Assembly (NCBI GenBank): GCA_028748945.1
Contig: JAQTOL010000009.1
Location: 1-19,429, forward strand
From: Paludibacter sp.
GTDB taxonomy: Bacteria; Bacteroidota; Bacteroidia; Bacteroidales; Paludibacteraceae
Direction: 5' to 3'
Length of the DNA: 19,429 nucleotides
Each line of letters begins with the position of its first letter. Positions within the stretch are counted from its first letter, which is position 1. Below the pieces are notes generated by a model that searched no databases, was not told the DNA's origin, and was given only the letters and a program-made list of their open reading frames with translations. Both the position numbers and the translations under genes were made by a program. Below, one piece after another: positions 1 to 6,805 of this stretch.

Positions 1-52
1 GTTGACTTTCAATCATGAACTATCAATTATGAATTATGAATTAAAAAGTGTT

Positions 53-550
53 TTACTTCTTTTCCCACTCCAACATGGCTTTCTTACATTCCAGTCCCCA
101 GCGAAATCCACCCAGACTTCCATCCGTACGGATTACCCGATGGCAGGGAATCAGAAAGGCAATGGGGTTGGCACCGATAGCAGTTCCAACTGCACGAACA
201 GCCTTCGGACGTCCAATAGCTTCTGCAATTAAAGCATAAGTAGTTGTTTTTCCAGCAGGAATTTGTTGCAATGCATTCCAGATGGAAAGCTGAAATTCAG
301 TTCCAATCGGATTTAAACGAGGCATTTTGGTTTTTTCAAAAATACTTCGAACCAGGCGAGCCGCTTTTTCATCATTTTGATGGAAATCTGTTTCGGGAAA
401 TCGATGTTCTAAATCCCGCAAAGCGCTTTCACGGGTTTCGGGGAAGGTCAGCGCACAAATTCCATCGTTGGAAAAAGCAATACAGCATTCTCCAAAAGGT
501 GTAGGTGAGAAACCATAAGATGGATCAGATAGAGGAGGTAATTGTCTCAT
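53..550 (-). CDS. ogt: Methylated-DNA--protein-cysteine methyltransferase (O6-alkylguanine repair)
   Basis: Suicide repair enzyme that moves the alkyl group from O6-alkylguanine in DNA onto its own cysteine. From the ATG at 550 the protein has 165 residues, normal for the Ogt family. The active-site motif PCHRV is present, with the acceptor Cys at about residue 136. The helix-turn-helix region containing FQLSIWNALQQIPAGKTTTY precedes it (about 83-105), and RAVGTAIGANP carries the expected arginine finger. The C-terminal GGFRWGLECKKAMLEWE tail is also typical. The frame stays open upstream to a TTG at 583, but the ATG at 550 gives a more natural N-terminus. The gene is monocistronic and divergent from the secreted protein at 755. 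A TAACTTTG motif about 110 bases upstream may drive it. Function is secure; the exact start is less so. Confidence 0.93.
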   Translation of the reverse strand: MRQLPPLSDPSYGFSPTPFGECCIAFSNDGICALTFPETRESALRDLEHRFPETDFHQNDEKAARLVRSIFEKTKMPRLNPIGTEFQLSIWNALQQIPAGKTTTYALIAEAIGRPKAVRAVGTAIGANPIAFLIPCHRVIRTDGSLGGFRWGLECKKAMLEWEKK

Positions 551-647
551 GACAGTGTGATTTTGTACAGAAAAATTAAACAAGGAGCGTTTTCGATAAT
601 TTTTTATAAAAGAATTATCTGTTGTAAGAACTTATCCTAAAGTCCAC

Positions 648-655
648 TACATTTG
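648..655 (+). promoter_or_regulatory. Putative Bacteroidetes -7 promoter element for the secreted Gly/Met-rich protein
   Basis: TACATTTG matches the TAnnTTTG consensus exactly. A TTG at 622-624 lies 23 bases upstream, slightly further than the usual -33 spacing. The implied leader to the ATG at 755 is roughly 95 bases and very AT-rich. It overlaps in space with the minus-strand ogt element, so binding may be mutually exclusive. Confidence 0.45.
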
Positions 656-658
656 TGG

Positions 659-666
659 CAAAGTTA
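659..666 (-). promoter_or_regulatory. Putative Bacteroidetes -7 promoter element for ogt
   Basis: On the minus strand this reads TAACTTTG, an exact match to the Bacteroidetes -7 consensus TAnnTTTG. It lies about 110 bases upstream of the ogt ATG. A TTG (683-685 complement) lies 16 bases further upstream, a little close for a -33 element. It is only 3 bases from the plus-strand element at 648-655, so the two promoters would overlap. Confidence 0.45.
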
Positions 667-754
667 ACGATAATAATTTGTTCAAGCTCTATCTTCTGTG
701 TCAAAAATAAAAAATATATAATTGGTATTCAATATAAATAATATTTAAATAATA

Positions 755-1660
755 ATGAAAAGATTCATTCAATACGTTTTATTGGCAATTATAGCTTGTT
801 CCACGGGAGTTTCAGCTCAGGTAAGTACTTCGAAATGGCAAAACCAAGTTCTGGTGATTGATGGTGATGGTTCCGATTGGGGATCACTTCCCCGCTTTTT
901 TAATGCGGAATCCAATGTACAATATGAAATCAGAAACGATGACAGGAATCTGTATTTAATTTTAAGATCAACCGACCGGGCAACTCAAATTCAATTATTA
1001 CGTGCAGGATTTACTATTCGCTTTAAAGTGAAATCGCAACCACCTGCAAAATTCAGTATCATTTTCCCACCTAAGAATATGATTGGAACTTCACATATGA
1101 GAAACAATCAGTATGATAGAAATCAAATATTAGTTGATAAAACAACTTCAAGACCCAATATCCAACCGATAGATTCGGCCAGATTAGATGGTTTTCAGTT
1201 TGAGAGCGGAATAATAACTTCCGAAAACAAAAATGCAAATAGCATCTGTTTTGCAAAAAGCAAGGAAAATCCGCAGCAAACTTCTTATGAGCTGCAAATC
1301 CCTCTTCGTGATATTTATGGTAATGATTTTGTTTTAGCAGAAATCAGTAAAATGCCAATTCAGTTGCAGGTAGATATCAACGATCTTTCGAAACAAACAA
1401 GCAGAAGCAGCATGTCTGGTCGCAGAGGTGAAAGAGGAGGCAGAGGGATGTCAGGCGGTATGAATGGTGGTATGAGAGGAGGCGGAATGAATGAAATGGA
1501 TGGCGGTGGAAGAATGGAAGGTGGAGAAATGGGCGAAGGAATGGCTGGTGGTGGAGAAATGGGAGAAAGGTCTCAAATGGATGAAAGCAACAGAGGGGGC
1601 GATTTTTCTATGTCAAGAAAAAGTTTCAATATAAATTTTAAATTGTCAACAGAAAACTAA
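755..1660 (+). CDS. Secreted protein of unknown function with a Gly/Met/Glu-rich C-terminal segment
   Basis: I do not recognise a named family. The 301-residue product begins with a clear signal peptide (MKRFIQYVLLAIIACSTGVSAQ, cut after about residue 21). The next part starts with DGDGSDWGSLPRFF and a segment containing YEIRNDDRNLYLILRSTD. This pattern, 'small acidic loop, DW, then a strand describing a measured response', resembles CBM9-like or DOMON-like beta-sandwich domains of exported proteins; this is a weak resemblance. Residues about 215-285 are low complexity, rich in Gly, Met, Arg and Glu, with many GG pairs and MSGG/MNGG/GEMGE units. The protein ends with a predicted strand (KSFNINFKLS), so the Gly-rich part looks like a loop inserted before the last strand. 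It converges with menE, with 12 bases between the stops and no clear terminator. Confidence 0.75.
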   Translation: MKRFIQYVLLAIIACSTGVSAQVSTSKWQNQVLVIDGDGSDWGSLPRFFNAESNVQYEIRNDDRNLYLILRSTDRATQIQLLRAGFTIRFKVKSQPPAKFSIIFPPKNMIGTSHMRNNQYDRNQILVDKTTSRPNIQPIDSARLDGFQFESGIITSENKNANSICFAKSKENPQQTSYELQIPLRDIYGNDFVLAEISKMPIQLQVDINDLSKQTSRSSMSGRRGERGGRGMSGGMNGGMRGGGMNEMDGGGRMEGGEMGEGMAGGGEMGERSQMDESNRGGDFSMSRKSFNINFKLSTEN

Positions 1661-1672
1661 AGACACATCGAT

Positions 1673-2740
1673 TTACATGTGTTGAGCTTTTGCCAGTGTT
1701 TCTTTTCGCAGAACTTTGTTTCCGGCAGAATATATAAACCGGGGAATATAAATGATTTGTTTGGGAATTTCAAACTTAGCCAGAAGATTTTGCATTTTAG
1801 TCATTAAAATAACTTCTTCCTGAATTTCGTACTTTTCAGATTCCACAACTAATATTACTTTGTTTTCAAATTCTTCGTCAGGTACCGACGTGATAAAATA
1901 ACCGGTTGGAATTATTTCTTCCAGTTTTTTTTCGACTTTCCCGGGATGAATTTTAATGCCACCTGAATTAATCACCGAATCGGCACGTCCCAACCAACGG
2001 AAAGAATTGTTGGCAACCATTTCCACCATGTCATTGGTTTGAATTTCGCCTTTCAATAAATGAGGTGCATTAATAATCAGACACTCACGTTCATCCTGAC
2101 TAATAGTAACTCCTTCCATCATCGTAAAACAGTCCGATTTCTGCTCCCCATTAAATCGTCTCAAAGCAATGTGTGAACAGGTTTCGGTCATACCATACGT
2201 CTCGTAAAGTTCTGACGGTATATTCTCCGAAAGTTGTTCCAGTTTGCCGGTTACCGGACTTCCACCCACAATAATTTTCAGTACTTGCTTTGTTTGCAGG
2301 CTCCCGGCCGAATGAAAAAGCTGATAGGGAGTAATAGCTGTAAAATCAATCGATTGATTCATTTTTTCAAACGGATTTGCCGAAGGTTCAACAGTTATCA
2401 GATTAAAACCGCCAATCAATGCACGCACCAACATCATTTTTCCGGCAATATATGAAGCCGGCAGACAGAGCAAAGCGGTACTTTCAGCATTTAAACCAAA
2501 GAACTGATTGGTCATTCGGGCAGAATTTATCATACTCGTTTTCTGCAATTGGATGCTTTTGGGTTTACCCGTTGAACCGGAAGTTTGAGCAAGAATAAAA
2601 CCGGAATCATCAAACCAGTTTTGCAAGAAATGATAAATAGCATTGCGCCACGAAGTTTCAGGCTCGTTTGCTATGCATAATTTTTCAAGATTTTCCTTAT
2701 TATAAATTACGCCATTGAGTTTAACGATTTGGTTAGTCAT
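1673..2740 (-). CDS. menE: o-Succinylbenzoate--CoA ligase
   Basis: Activates o-succinylbenzoate with ATP and CoA in menaquinone synthesis. It belongs to the ANL adenylating superfamily. Visible motifs, numbered from the ATG at 2740: phosphate-binding loop TSGSTGKPK (about 53-61), YETYGMTET (about 179-187), WLGRADSVINSGG (about 249-261, the hinge region) and C-terminal GNKVLRKE with the catalytic lysine near 342. At 355 residues it is the short form usual in Bacteroidetes, lacking the N-terminal part seen in ~450-residue MenE proteins. An in-frame ATG exists at 2764, but the ATG at 2740 overlaps the menC stop as ATGA, which favours translational coupling and the shorter start. It is the last gene of the men operon. 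Confidence 0.93.
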   Translation of the reverse strand: MTNQIVKLNGVIYNKENLEKLCIANEPETSWRNAIYHFLQNWFDDSGFILAQTSGSTGKPKSIQLQKTSMINSARMTNQFFGLNAESTALLCLPASYIAGKMMLVRALIGGFNLITVEPSANPFEKMNQSIDFTAITPYQLFHSAGSLQTKQVLKIIVGGSPVTGKLEQLSENIPSELYETYGMTETCSHIALRRFNGEQKSDCFTMMEGVTISQDERECLIINAPHLLKGEIQTNDMVEMVANNSFRWLGRADSVINSGGIKIHPGKVEKKLEEIIPTGYFITSVPDEEFENKVILVVESEKYEIQEEVILMTKMQNLLAKFEIPKQIIYIPRFIYSAGNKVLRKETLAKAQHM

Positions 2741-3777
2741 GGCAAAATTAAATTTAAATCCCATTTATTCTCAGGTGTGTAATACAACTTTGCATTTTCT
2801 ATTGCCAGAGGTGAAAGCATGTTATTGTGATACAATTGCCCGGTTCCCAATCCTTGCGGAAGTTTAGAATTCAGGGTATAAGTCCATTGAGCGATGGCAT
2901 TCAGACCAATGTTTGCTTCCAATGCAGAAGTAACCCACCAGTTTATATCGTGTTTTTCCGCCAACCGGATCCATTCTTCCGATTGTTTAAAACCCCCAAT
3001 CAAACTTGGTTTTAGTATAATATATGCCGGCTTTATTTTTTCTAAAATTGCTTCTTTTTCAATTGAACTGACACCGATCAATTCTTCGTCCAACACAATG
3101 GGAACTGGTGATTGCCTGCAAAGTTCAGCCATTTCCTCAAATTGCCGCGCTTTAATCGGTTGTTCGATGGAATGAATCTGATATATTGAAAGTCGATCCA
3201 GTATTTTCAACGCATTTTCAGGAGAAAATCCGCCATTTGCATCCAGCCGTATTTCAATATCATCAGCGGAAAACAGTTGACGAATACCTGAAATAATCTC
3301 CATTTCAGTTTGAAAATCAATGGCTCCCACTTTCAGTTTAATGCAATGATAACCTGCCGAAATCTTTTCACGTATTTGCTTTTGCATAGAATCTTTATCG
3401 CCCATCCAAACCAAACCATTAATCGTAATTCCGGTTTTTCCTTCGGTAAAGGCAGAAGGATAAAGACATTTAGAACCTTTTGCAGCCAAATCGAGCAAAG
3501 CCGTTTCCAGCCCGAAAGCAATGGAAGGATAATCGTCCAATACAATGGTGCCCGGGTCATATCCTTCATTCAGCAATTGGCAAAGTTCCGTCAATTTTTC
3601 TGAATAAGAATCTACAGGATCAATACTTAAATCCGGAATGGTAGAACATTCGCCAATACCCGTGAAACCATCCTTTTCCAGTATCAGAAAGGATGATGGT
3701 TTATGCAACAAAACACCCCGGGAAGTACCTGCGGGGAATTTGAAATCGAGATTGTAATTAACAAAGTTTGCTTTCAT
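2737..3777 (-). CDS. menC: o-Succinylbenzoate synthase
   Basis: Dehydrates SHCHC to o-succinylbenzoate; enolase superfamily. The product has 346 residues. The expected catalytic set is visible: KLKVG with K147 and K149, RLDANGG with D179, SIEQP with E205, VLDEE with D230 and ILKPS with K256. The order and spacing agree with the family's Lys / three metal-binding acids / Lys arrangement. Its ATG overlaps the stop of the upstream RhuM-Fic/Doc gene as ATGA (3774-3777), and its own stop overlaps the menE start in the same way. Translation of menC may therefore depend on ribosomes leaving the RhuM-Fic/Doc gene. Hand counts of three 60-base lines give about 44% G+C, higher than the upstream insert. 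Confidence 0.94.
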   Translation of the reverse strand: MKANFVNYNLDFKFPAGTSRGVLLHKPSSFLILEKDGFTGIGECSTIPDLSIDPVDSYSEKLTELCQLLNEGYDPGTIVLDDYPSIAFGLETALLDLAAKGSKCLYPSAFTEGKTGITINGLVWMGDKDSMQKQIREKISAGYHCIKLKVGAIDFQTEMEIISGIRQLFSADDIEIRLDANGGFSPENALKILDRLSIYQIHSIEQPIKARQFEEMAELCRQSPVPIVLDEELIGVSSIEKEAILEKIKPAYIILKPSLIGGFKQSEEWIRLAEKHDINWWVTSALEANIGLNAIAQWTYTLNSKLPQGLGTGQLYHNNMLSPLAIENAKLYYTPENKWDLNLILP

Positions 3778-4730
3778 TTACTTCTGTTTAAAATACTGAC
3801 AATCAATTTTACAACAATTTCCATTTCTTGTGTCTGGCTTGTCGCAACAAACAGAGTTAGGGCTGCTAAAGCTTCGTTGCTTATAATGGGTTTATTATTC
3901 CTGAAAAGTAAATTGTTTTTTCTCAAAAACAACAGAAAACAAGCAGCCCCAATTCGTTTATTCCCATCAACAAACGAATGATTTTTCACTATAAGATACA
4001 GAAGTACAGCTGCTTTTTCTTCTAAACTGGGGTATAATTCCTTTCCATCAAAAACTTGTTGTATTTGATTTATCGAACTGTCAAAAGTTTCATCTTTAGC
4101 CAAGGCAAAAATATCAGAATTAAACTCAGAACGCATATTTCTGATTAACTCAAGATATTCTTTTTCAGAAGGATAATGACATTCCGATATGGAAGTTCCT
4201 TTTTTGTCAAGACGTTGATGATCGAAATCATCCAGCAAATCAAGACCGGATGCAAAAACTTTTAGCATCTCGCTGTCTTCTACTGTTGCTTGTTGTTCAA
4301 TAGCGCGACTAAGTATGCGAATTCCGGTTTTCAGGTATTCTACTTCTTGCTGTTTTTCGTTTAAGCGTTTTTCATTAATTGCGTATCCTTGAACAAGATA
4401 ATTTTTTAATCGCTGTGTTGCCCATTGGCGGAACTGAGTTCCTCTTTGCGACTTTACTCTATAACCAACAGATATAATGACATCAAGATTGTAATAATTT
4501 ATGTTATATTTTTTCCCATCTGAAGCAGTTGTCAAGGATTCCTTGACAACTGAATCTTTTAGTAATTCCCCTTCTTTGAAACAGTTATTTATATGCAAAC
4601 TGATGTTTTGTTTTGACTGTTCAAACAAAACTGCCAATTGTTGTTGAGTCAACCAAACAGTATCTTCTTCAAATCTAACTTGAATTTCGATAATATTATC
4701 AGCTGATTTATATATTTCAATCTCATTCAT
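3774..4730 (-). CDS. RhuM-family protein with C-terminal Fic/Doc domain
   Basis: 318 residues in two parts. Residues about 10-120 match the RhuM 'virulence' family, with TVWLTQQQLAVLFEQSKQNI looking like a winged-helix DNA-binding start and NYYNLDVIISVGYRVKSQRG as the family signature. The C-terminal part carries the Fic core HSFVDGNKRIG at about 251-261. The core has Lys where AMP-transferring Fic enzymes have Gly (HxFxxGNGR). This Doc-like NKR form is known in the kinase Doc, so the chemistry could be phosphorylation rather than AMPylation. I see no separate antitoxin gene next to it and no obvious (S/T)xxxE(G/N) inhibitor motif. It sits between menA and menC inside the men operon. Three hand-counted 60-base lines give about 34% G+C versus about 44% in menC, suggesting acquisition. 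Substrate and role are unknown. Confidence 0.88.
   Translation of the reverse strand: MNEIEIYKSADNIIEIQVRFEEDTVWLTQQQLAVLFEQSKQNISLHINNCFKEGELLKDSVVKESLTTASDGKKYNINYYNLDVIISVGYRVKSQRGTQFRQWATQRLKNYLVQGYAINEKRLNEKQQEVEYLKTGIRILSRAIEQQATVEDSEMLKVFASGLDLLDDFDHQRLDKKGTSISECHYPSEKEYLELIRNMRSEFNSDIFALAKDETFDSSINQIQQVFDGKELYPSLEEKAAVLLYLIVKNHSFVDGNKRIGAACFLLFLRKNNLLFRNNKPIISNEALAALTLFVATSQTQEMEIVVKLIVSILNRSK
4526..4552. repeat. Perfect 27-base palindrome inside the RhuM-Fic/Doc gene
   Basis: Arms CAGTTGTCAAGGA (4526-4538) and its exact complement (4540-4552) are separated by one base. On the coding strand this spans the codons for SVVKESLTT, near residues 60-68. The arms do not extend further on either side. 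Confidence 0.85.
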
Positions 4731-4755
4731 ATTGATTGAATATTAAATTTAGTTT

Positions 4756-4810
4756 TAATTGATTGAGATTATCAATTATTCTGAACTTGTAGAATTTACT
4801 TACGAGTTCA
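4756..4810. repeat. Two inverted repeats in the spacer between menA and the RhuM-Fic/Doc gene
   Basis: TAATTGAT (4756-4763) pairs perfectly with 4771-4778 across a 7-base loop. TGAACT (4782-4787) pairs with 4805-4810 across 17 bases. The 97-base spacer is AT-rich and has no TAnnTTTG motif on the minus strand. The first repeat lies about 26 bases upstream of the gene start and could be an operator or an mRNA hairpin; AT-rich sequence makes chance pairing likely. Confidence 0.4.
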
Positions 4811-4827
4811 TTTTCGTTATAAATTAA

Positions 4828-5721
4828 TTAAAACAATAATCCCAATCCAAAAGTCAATGCAAACAACAAACTTGCCATGGATAGACGAGGCAATTCCGGA
4901 TATAATTCCAATGCACTCTTGTACGTAAACACTTTTTTCAGGTTTAAAAACAGCAACGGAAATGAAAGAACAAACAACCACTGCCAGGCAGAATGATAAT
5001 TCAGAAATGTGTAAATTACAGTCAACAAAGCAGCACCTACAACTAAAAACAACTGATAAACAGCTGCCTTTTTCACTCCCATCGCGACAACAATGGTCGT
5101 TTTTCCGGCATTCTTATCGGCTTCATAATCGCGCATATTATTCATATTTAGCACTCCAGTGCTTAAGAATCCTATTGCAGAAGCGGGTAATAAAAGATCC
5201 CAACGAAAACTTTGTGTATGGAGAAAATATGTTCCGATTACGCCTACCAATCCAAAGAAGATAAACACGAAAATATCACCCAATCCGCGATAACCATACG
5301 GATTTTTGCCAACGGTATATTTAATGGCAGCGGCAATGGCGGCAAGTCCCAAAACTCCAAAAATCAGTAGATTGGTTATGTTCATTCCTTCAGTTCCAAT
5401 TAGAATAAGTGAAACACCTGAAACCACACACAGAATTCCAATCACAATGATTCCATGCAACATGGTTTTTGCCGTAATTTCACCGGATTGTACCATTCGT
5501 TTCGGTCCGATACGTTCGGCCGTATCTTTTCCATTTACAAAGTCACCGTAATCGTTGGCCATGTTCGACATGATTTGCAACAAAATGGTTGTCAAAGCCG
5601 CCAAACCAAACACAGCCCAACGAAATTTATCGTCAGCAGCTGCCAGACAAGAACCGATAATCGTGTTTGATAACGCTAACGGTAATGTTTTTAATCGAAA
5701 AGCAGAAATCCAGTTTTTCAT
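4828..5721 (-). CDS. menA: 1,4-Dihydroxy-2-naphthoate polyprenyltransferase
   Basis: Integral membrane prenyltransferase that joins a polyprenyl chain to DHNA to give demethylmenaquinone; UbiA superfamily. Both aspartate-rich motifs for Mg-diphosphate binding are present: NDYGDFVNGKD (about residues 56-66) and NNMRDYEADKNAGKTT (about 195-210). Many hydrophobic segments of about 20 residues give the usual eight to nine transmembrane helices, and the N-terminus MKNWISAFRLKTLPLALSN is characteristic. Length is 297 residues. The frame extends two codons to a GTG at 5727, but the ATG at 5721 fits the family start. A repeat-filled 124-base spacer separates it from menB, and a 97-base spacer separates it from the next gene. 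Confidence 0.94.
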   Translation of the reverse strand: MKNWISAFRLKTLPLALSNTIIGSCLAAADDKFRWAVFGLAALTTILLQIMSNMANDYGDFVNGKDTAERIGPKRMVQSGEITAKTMLHGIIVIGILCVVSGVSLILIGTEGMNITNLLIFGVLGLAAIAAAIKYTVGKNPYGYRGLGDIFVFIFFGLVGVIGTYFLHTQSFRWDLLLPASAIGFLSTGVLNMNNMRDYEADKNAGKTTIVVAMGVKKAAVYQLFLVVGAALLTVIYTFLNYHSAWQWLFVLSFPLLFLNLKKVFTYKSALELYPELPRLSMASLLFALTFGLGLLF

Positions 5722-5725
5722 AATC

Positions 5726-5842
5726 ACGAATTAAAACGAATTAAAACGAATTAAACGAATCTTTTTCTCAATAATCATCAGATGACTTGAAGTCATCTGA
5801 TGATTAAAATTAGAGAAATTCGGTTTAATTCGTAAAATTCGT
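5726..5842. repeat. Nested repeat element filling the menB-menA spacer
   Basis: Three tandem copies of ACGAATTAAA (5726-5755) plus a partial fourth are followed by a 35-base perfect palindrome. This has arms TAATCATCAGATGACTT (5772-5788) and its complement (5790-5806) around one base. On the far side TTTAATTCGT (5824-5833) is the reverse complement of the tandem unit, and ATTCGG before it pairs with CGAAT at 5756-5760. The whole is therefore a long hairpin-forming unit with outer and inner arms. It could cause transcript pausing, RNA processing or stabilisation, or be a REP-like dispersed repeat. There is no T-run directly after the inner hairpin on the minus strand, so it is not a typical terminator. 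Confidence 0.8.
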
Positions 5843-5845
5843 ATT

Positions 5846-6661
5846 TTAGGGCATTTTTGGAAATTTAGAGAAATCAGGTTTGCGTTTTTGGAGAAAGGCA
5901 TCTTTCCCTTCATGGGCTTCTTCAGTCATGTAATACAACATGGTTGCATTGCCCGCCAGTTCCTGAATTCCGGCCTGTCCATCAAGCTCTGCATTCAATC
6001 CGGCTTTAATCATACGCAAAGCCAACGGGCTGTGTTCCATCATTTTTTGACACCATGCCACTGTTTCGTCTTCCAGTTTATCAAATGGCACGACCGCATT
6101 TACCAAACCCATTTCCAAAGCTTCGGCAGCTGAATACTGTTTACAAAGAAACCAGATTTCACGCGCTTTCTTTTGTCCGACAATGCGTGCCAGATAAGAA
6201 GATCCAAATCCCGCATCGAAACTACCTACTTTCGGACCCGTTTGCCCAAAGATGGCATTTTCGGAAGCAATGGATAAATCACAAACCACGTGTAAGACAT
6301 GTCCGCCACCAATAGCATAACCATTTACCATGGCTACAACCGGTTTTGGCAGGCTACGAATGAGTTTTTGCAAATCCAGCACATTCAAACGCGGAACACC
6401 ATCTTTCCCGATATATCCACCAATTTGTTTAACATTTATGTCACCTCCACTGCAAAATGCCTTATCACCTTCACCTGTAAGAATCACGGTTGCTATTTCC
6501 TGACTGTCCCGGCAGAAGACCATACACTCAATGATTTCCTTGATTGTATCAGGTGTAAAAGCGTTACGATAACGCGGACGATTGATCGTTATTTTTGCTA
6601 TTCCTTCGAAATATTCGAATTTAATTTCTTCGAATTCTTTAATGGTTGTCCAGTTTCTCAT
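5846..6661 (-). CDS. menB: 1,4-Dihydroxy-2-naphthoyl-CoA synthase
   Basis: Closes the second naphthoate ring from o-succinylbenzoyl-CoA; crotonase superfamily. The 271-residue product shows FCSGGD (about 69-74) and [10 protein letters not shown] (about 114-123), which form the oxyanion hole and CoA pocket. [18 protein letters not shown] (about 139-156) contains the catalytic Asp near 149. The Gly in QTGPKVG corresponds to the bicarbonate-binding position of E. coli-type MenB; the bicarbonate-independent type has Asp there, so this enzyme probably uses bicarbonate as base. The C-terminal [13 protein letters not shown] is typical for MenB. The ATG at 6661 gives the standard N-terminus. Confidence 0.95.
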   Translation of the reverse strand: MRNWTTIKEFEEIKFEYFEGIAKITINRPRYRNAFTPDTIKEIIECMVFCRDSQEIATVILTGEGDKAFCSGGDINVKQIGGYIGKDGVPRLNVLDLQKLIRSLPKPVVAMVNGYAIGGGHVLHVVCDLSIASENAIFGQTGPKVGSFDAGFGSSYLARIVGQKKAREIWFLCKQYSAAEALEMGLVNAVVPFDKLEDETVAWCQKMMEHSPLALRMIKAGLNAELDGQAGIQELAGNATMLYYMTEEAHEGKDAFLQKRKPDFSKFPKMP

Positions 6662-6684
6662 ATGACCCCAAACCCCTAAAGGGG
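6662..6684 (+). repeat. 23-base repeat, left copy of an inverted pair
   Basis: The unit begins ATGACCCC and ends with the palindromic core CCCCTAAAGGGG. It matches the reverse complement of 6783-6805 at 22 of 23 positions. It starts immediately upstream of the menB ATG. Similar CCCCTAAAGGGG units are, from memory, common in Bacteroidetes spacers. Confidence 0.8.
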
Positions 6685-6782
6685 CTTATTTATTAGTTAG
6701 TAATTGTATTTTATATCACGCTTTCAAGCCTAAAAAAGTTTGAAAATTAGAATTAAATTTATAGACAAAAGGTAATCCAATT

Positions 6783-6805
6783 CCCCTTTAGGGGTTAGGG
6801 GTCAT
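6783..6805 (-). repeat. 23-base repeat, right copy of an inverted pair, overlapping the menD 3' end
   Basis: Reverse-complement copy of 6662-6684 with one mismatch; the pair encloses 98 bases. Read on the minus strand it encodes the last five residues of MenD (MTPNP) and supplies its TAA stop at 6788-6790. No clear target-site duplication is visible outside the pair. Confidence 0.8.

Noticed and set aside
19..46. Tandem AATTATGA-type repeats at the window start
   Set aside because: Low-complexity AT-rich spacer sequence common in this phylum; no structure or regular spacing beyond two or three units, so not called as a CRISPR or other element.
1663..1682. Short inverted repeat ACACAT/ATGTGT between the convergent stops of the secreted protein and menE
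   Set aside because: Only 6-base arms, no T-run on either side, and it runs into menE codons; too weak to call a terminator.
3703..3981. Plus-strand open frame of 92 codons across the menC start and RhuM-Fic/Doc end
   Set aside because: Lies opposite two well-supported genes, has no recognisable protein features, and its composition follows from the other strand.
5731..5913. Minus-strand open frame of 60 codons in the menB-menA spacer
   Set aside because: Made largely of the ACGAATTAAA repeat and palindrome and overlaps the menB 3' end; no sign of a real protein.
6299..6679. Plus-strand open frame of 126 codons opposite menB
   Set aside because: Fully antisense to menB, with no domain signature and no promoter motif; a shadow frame.
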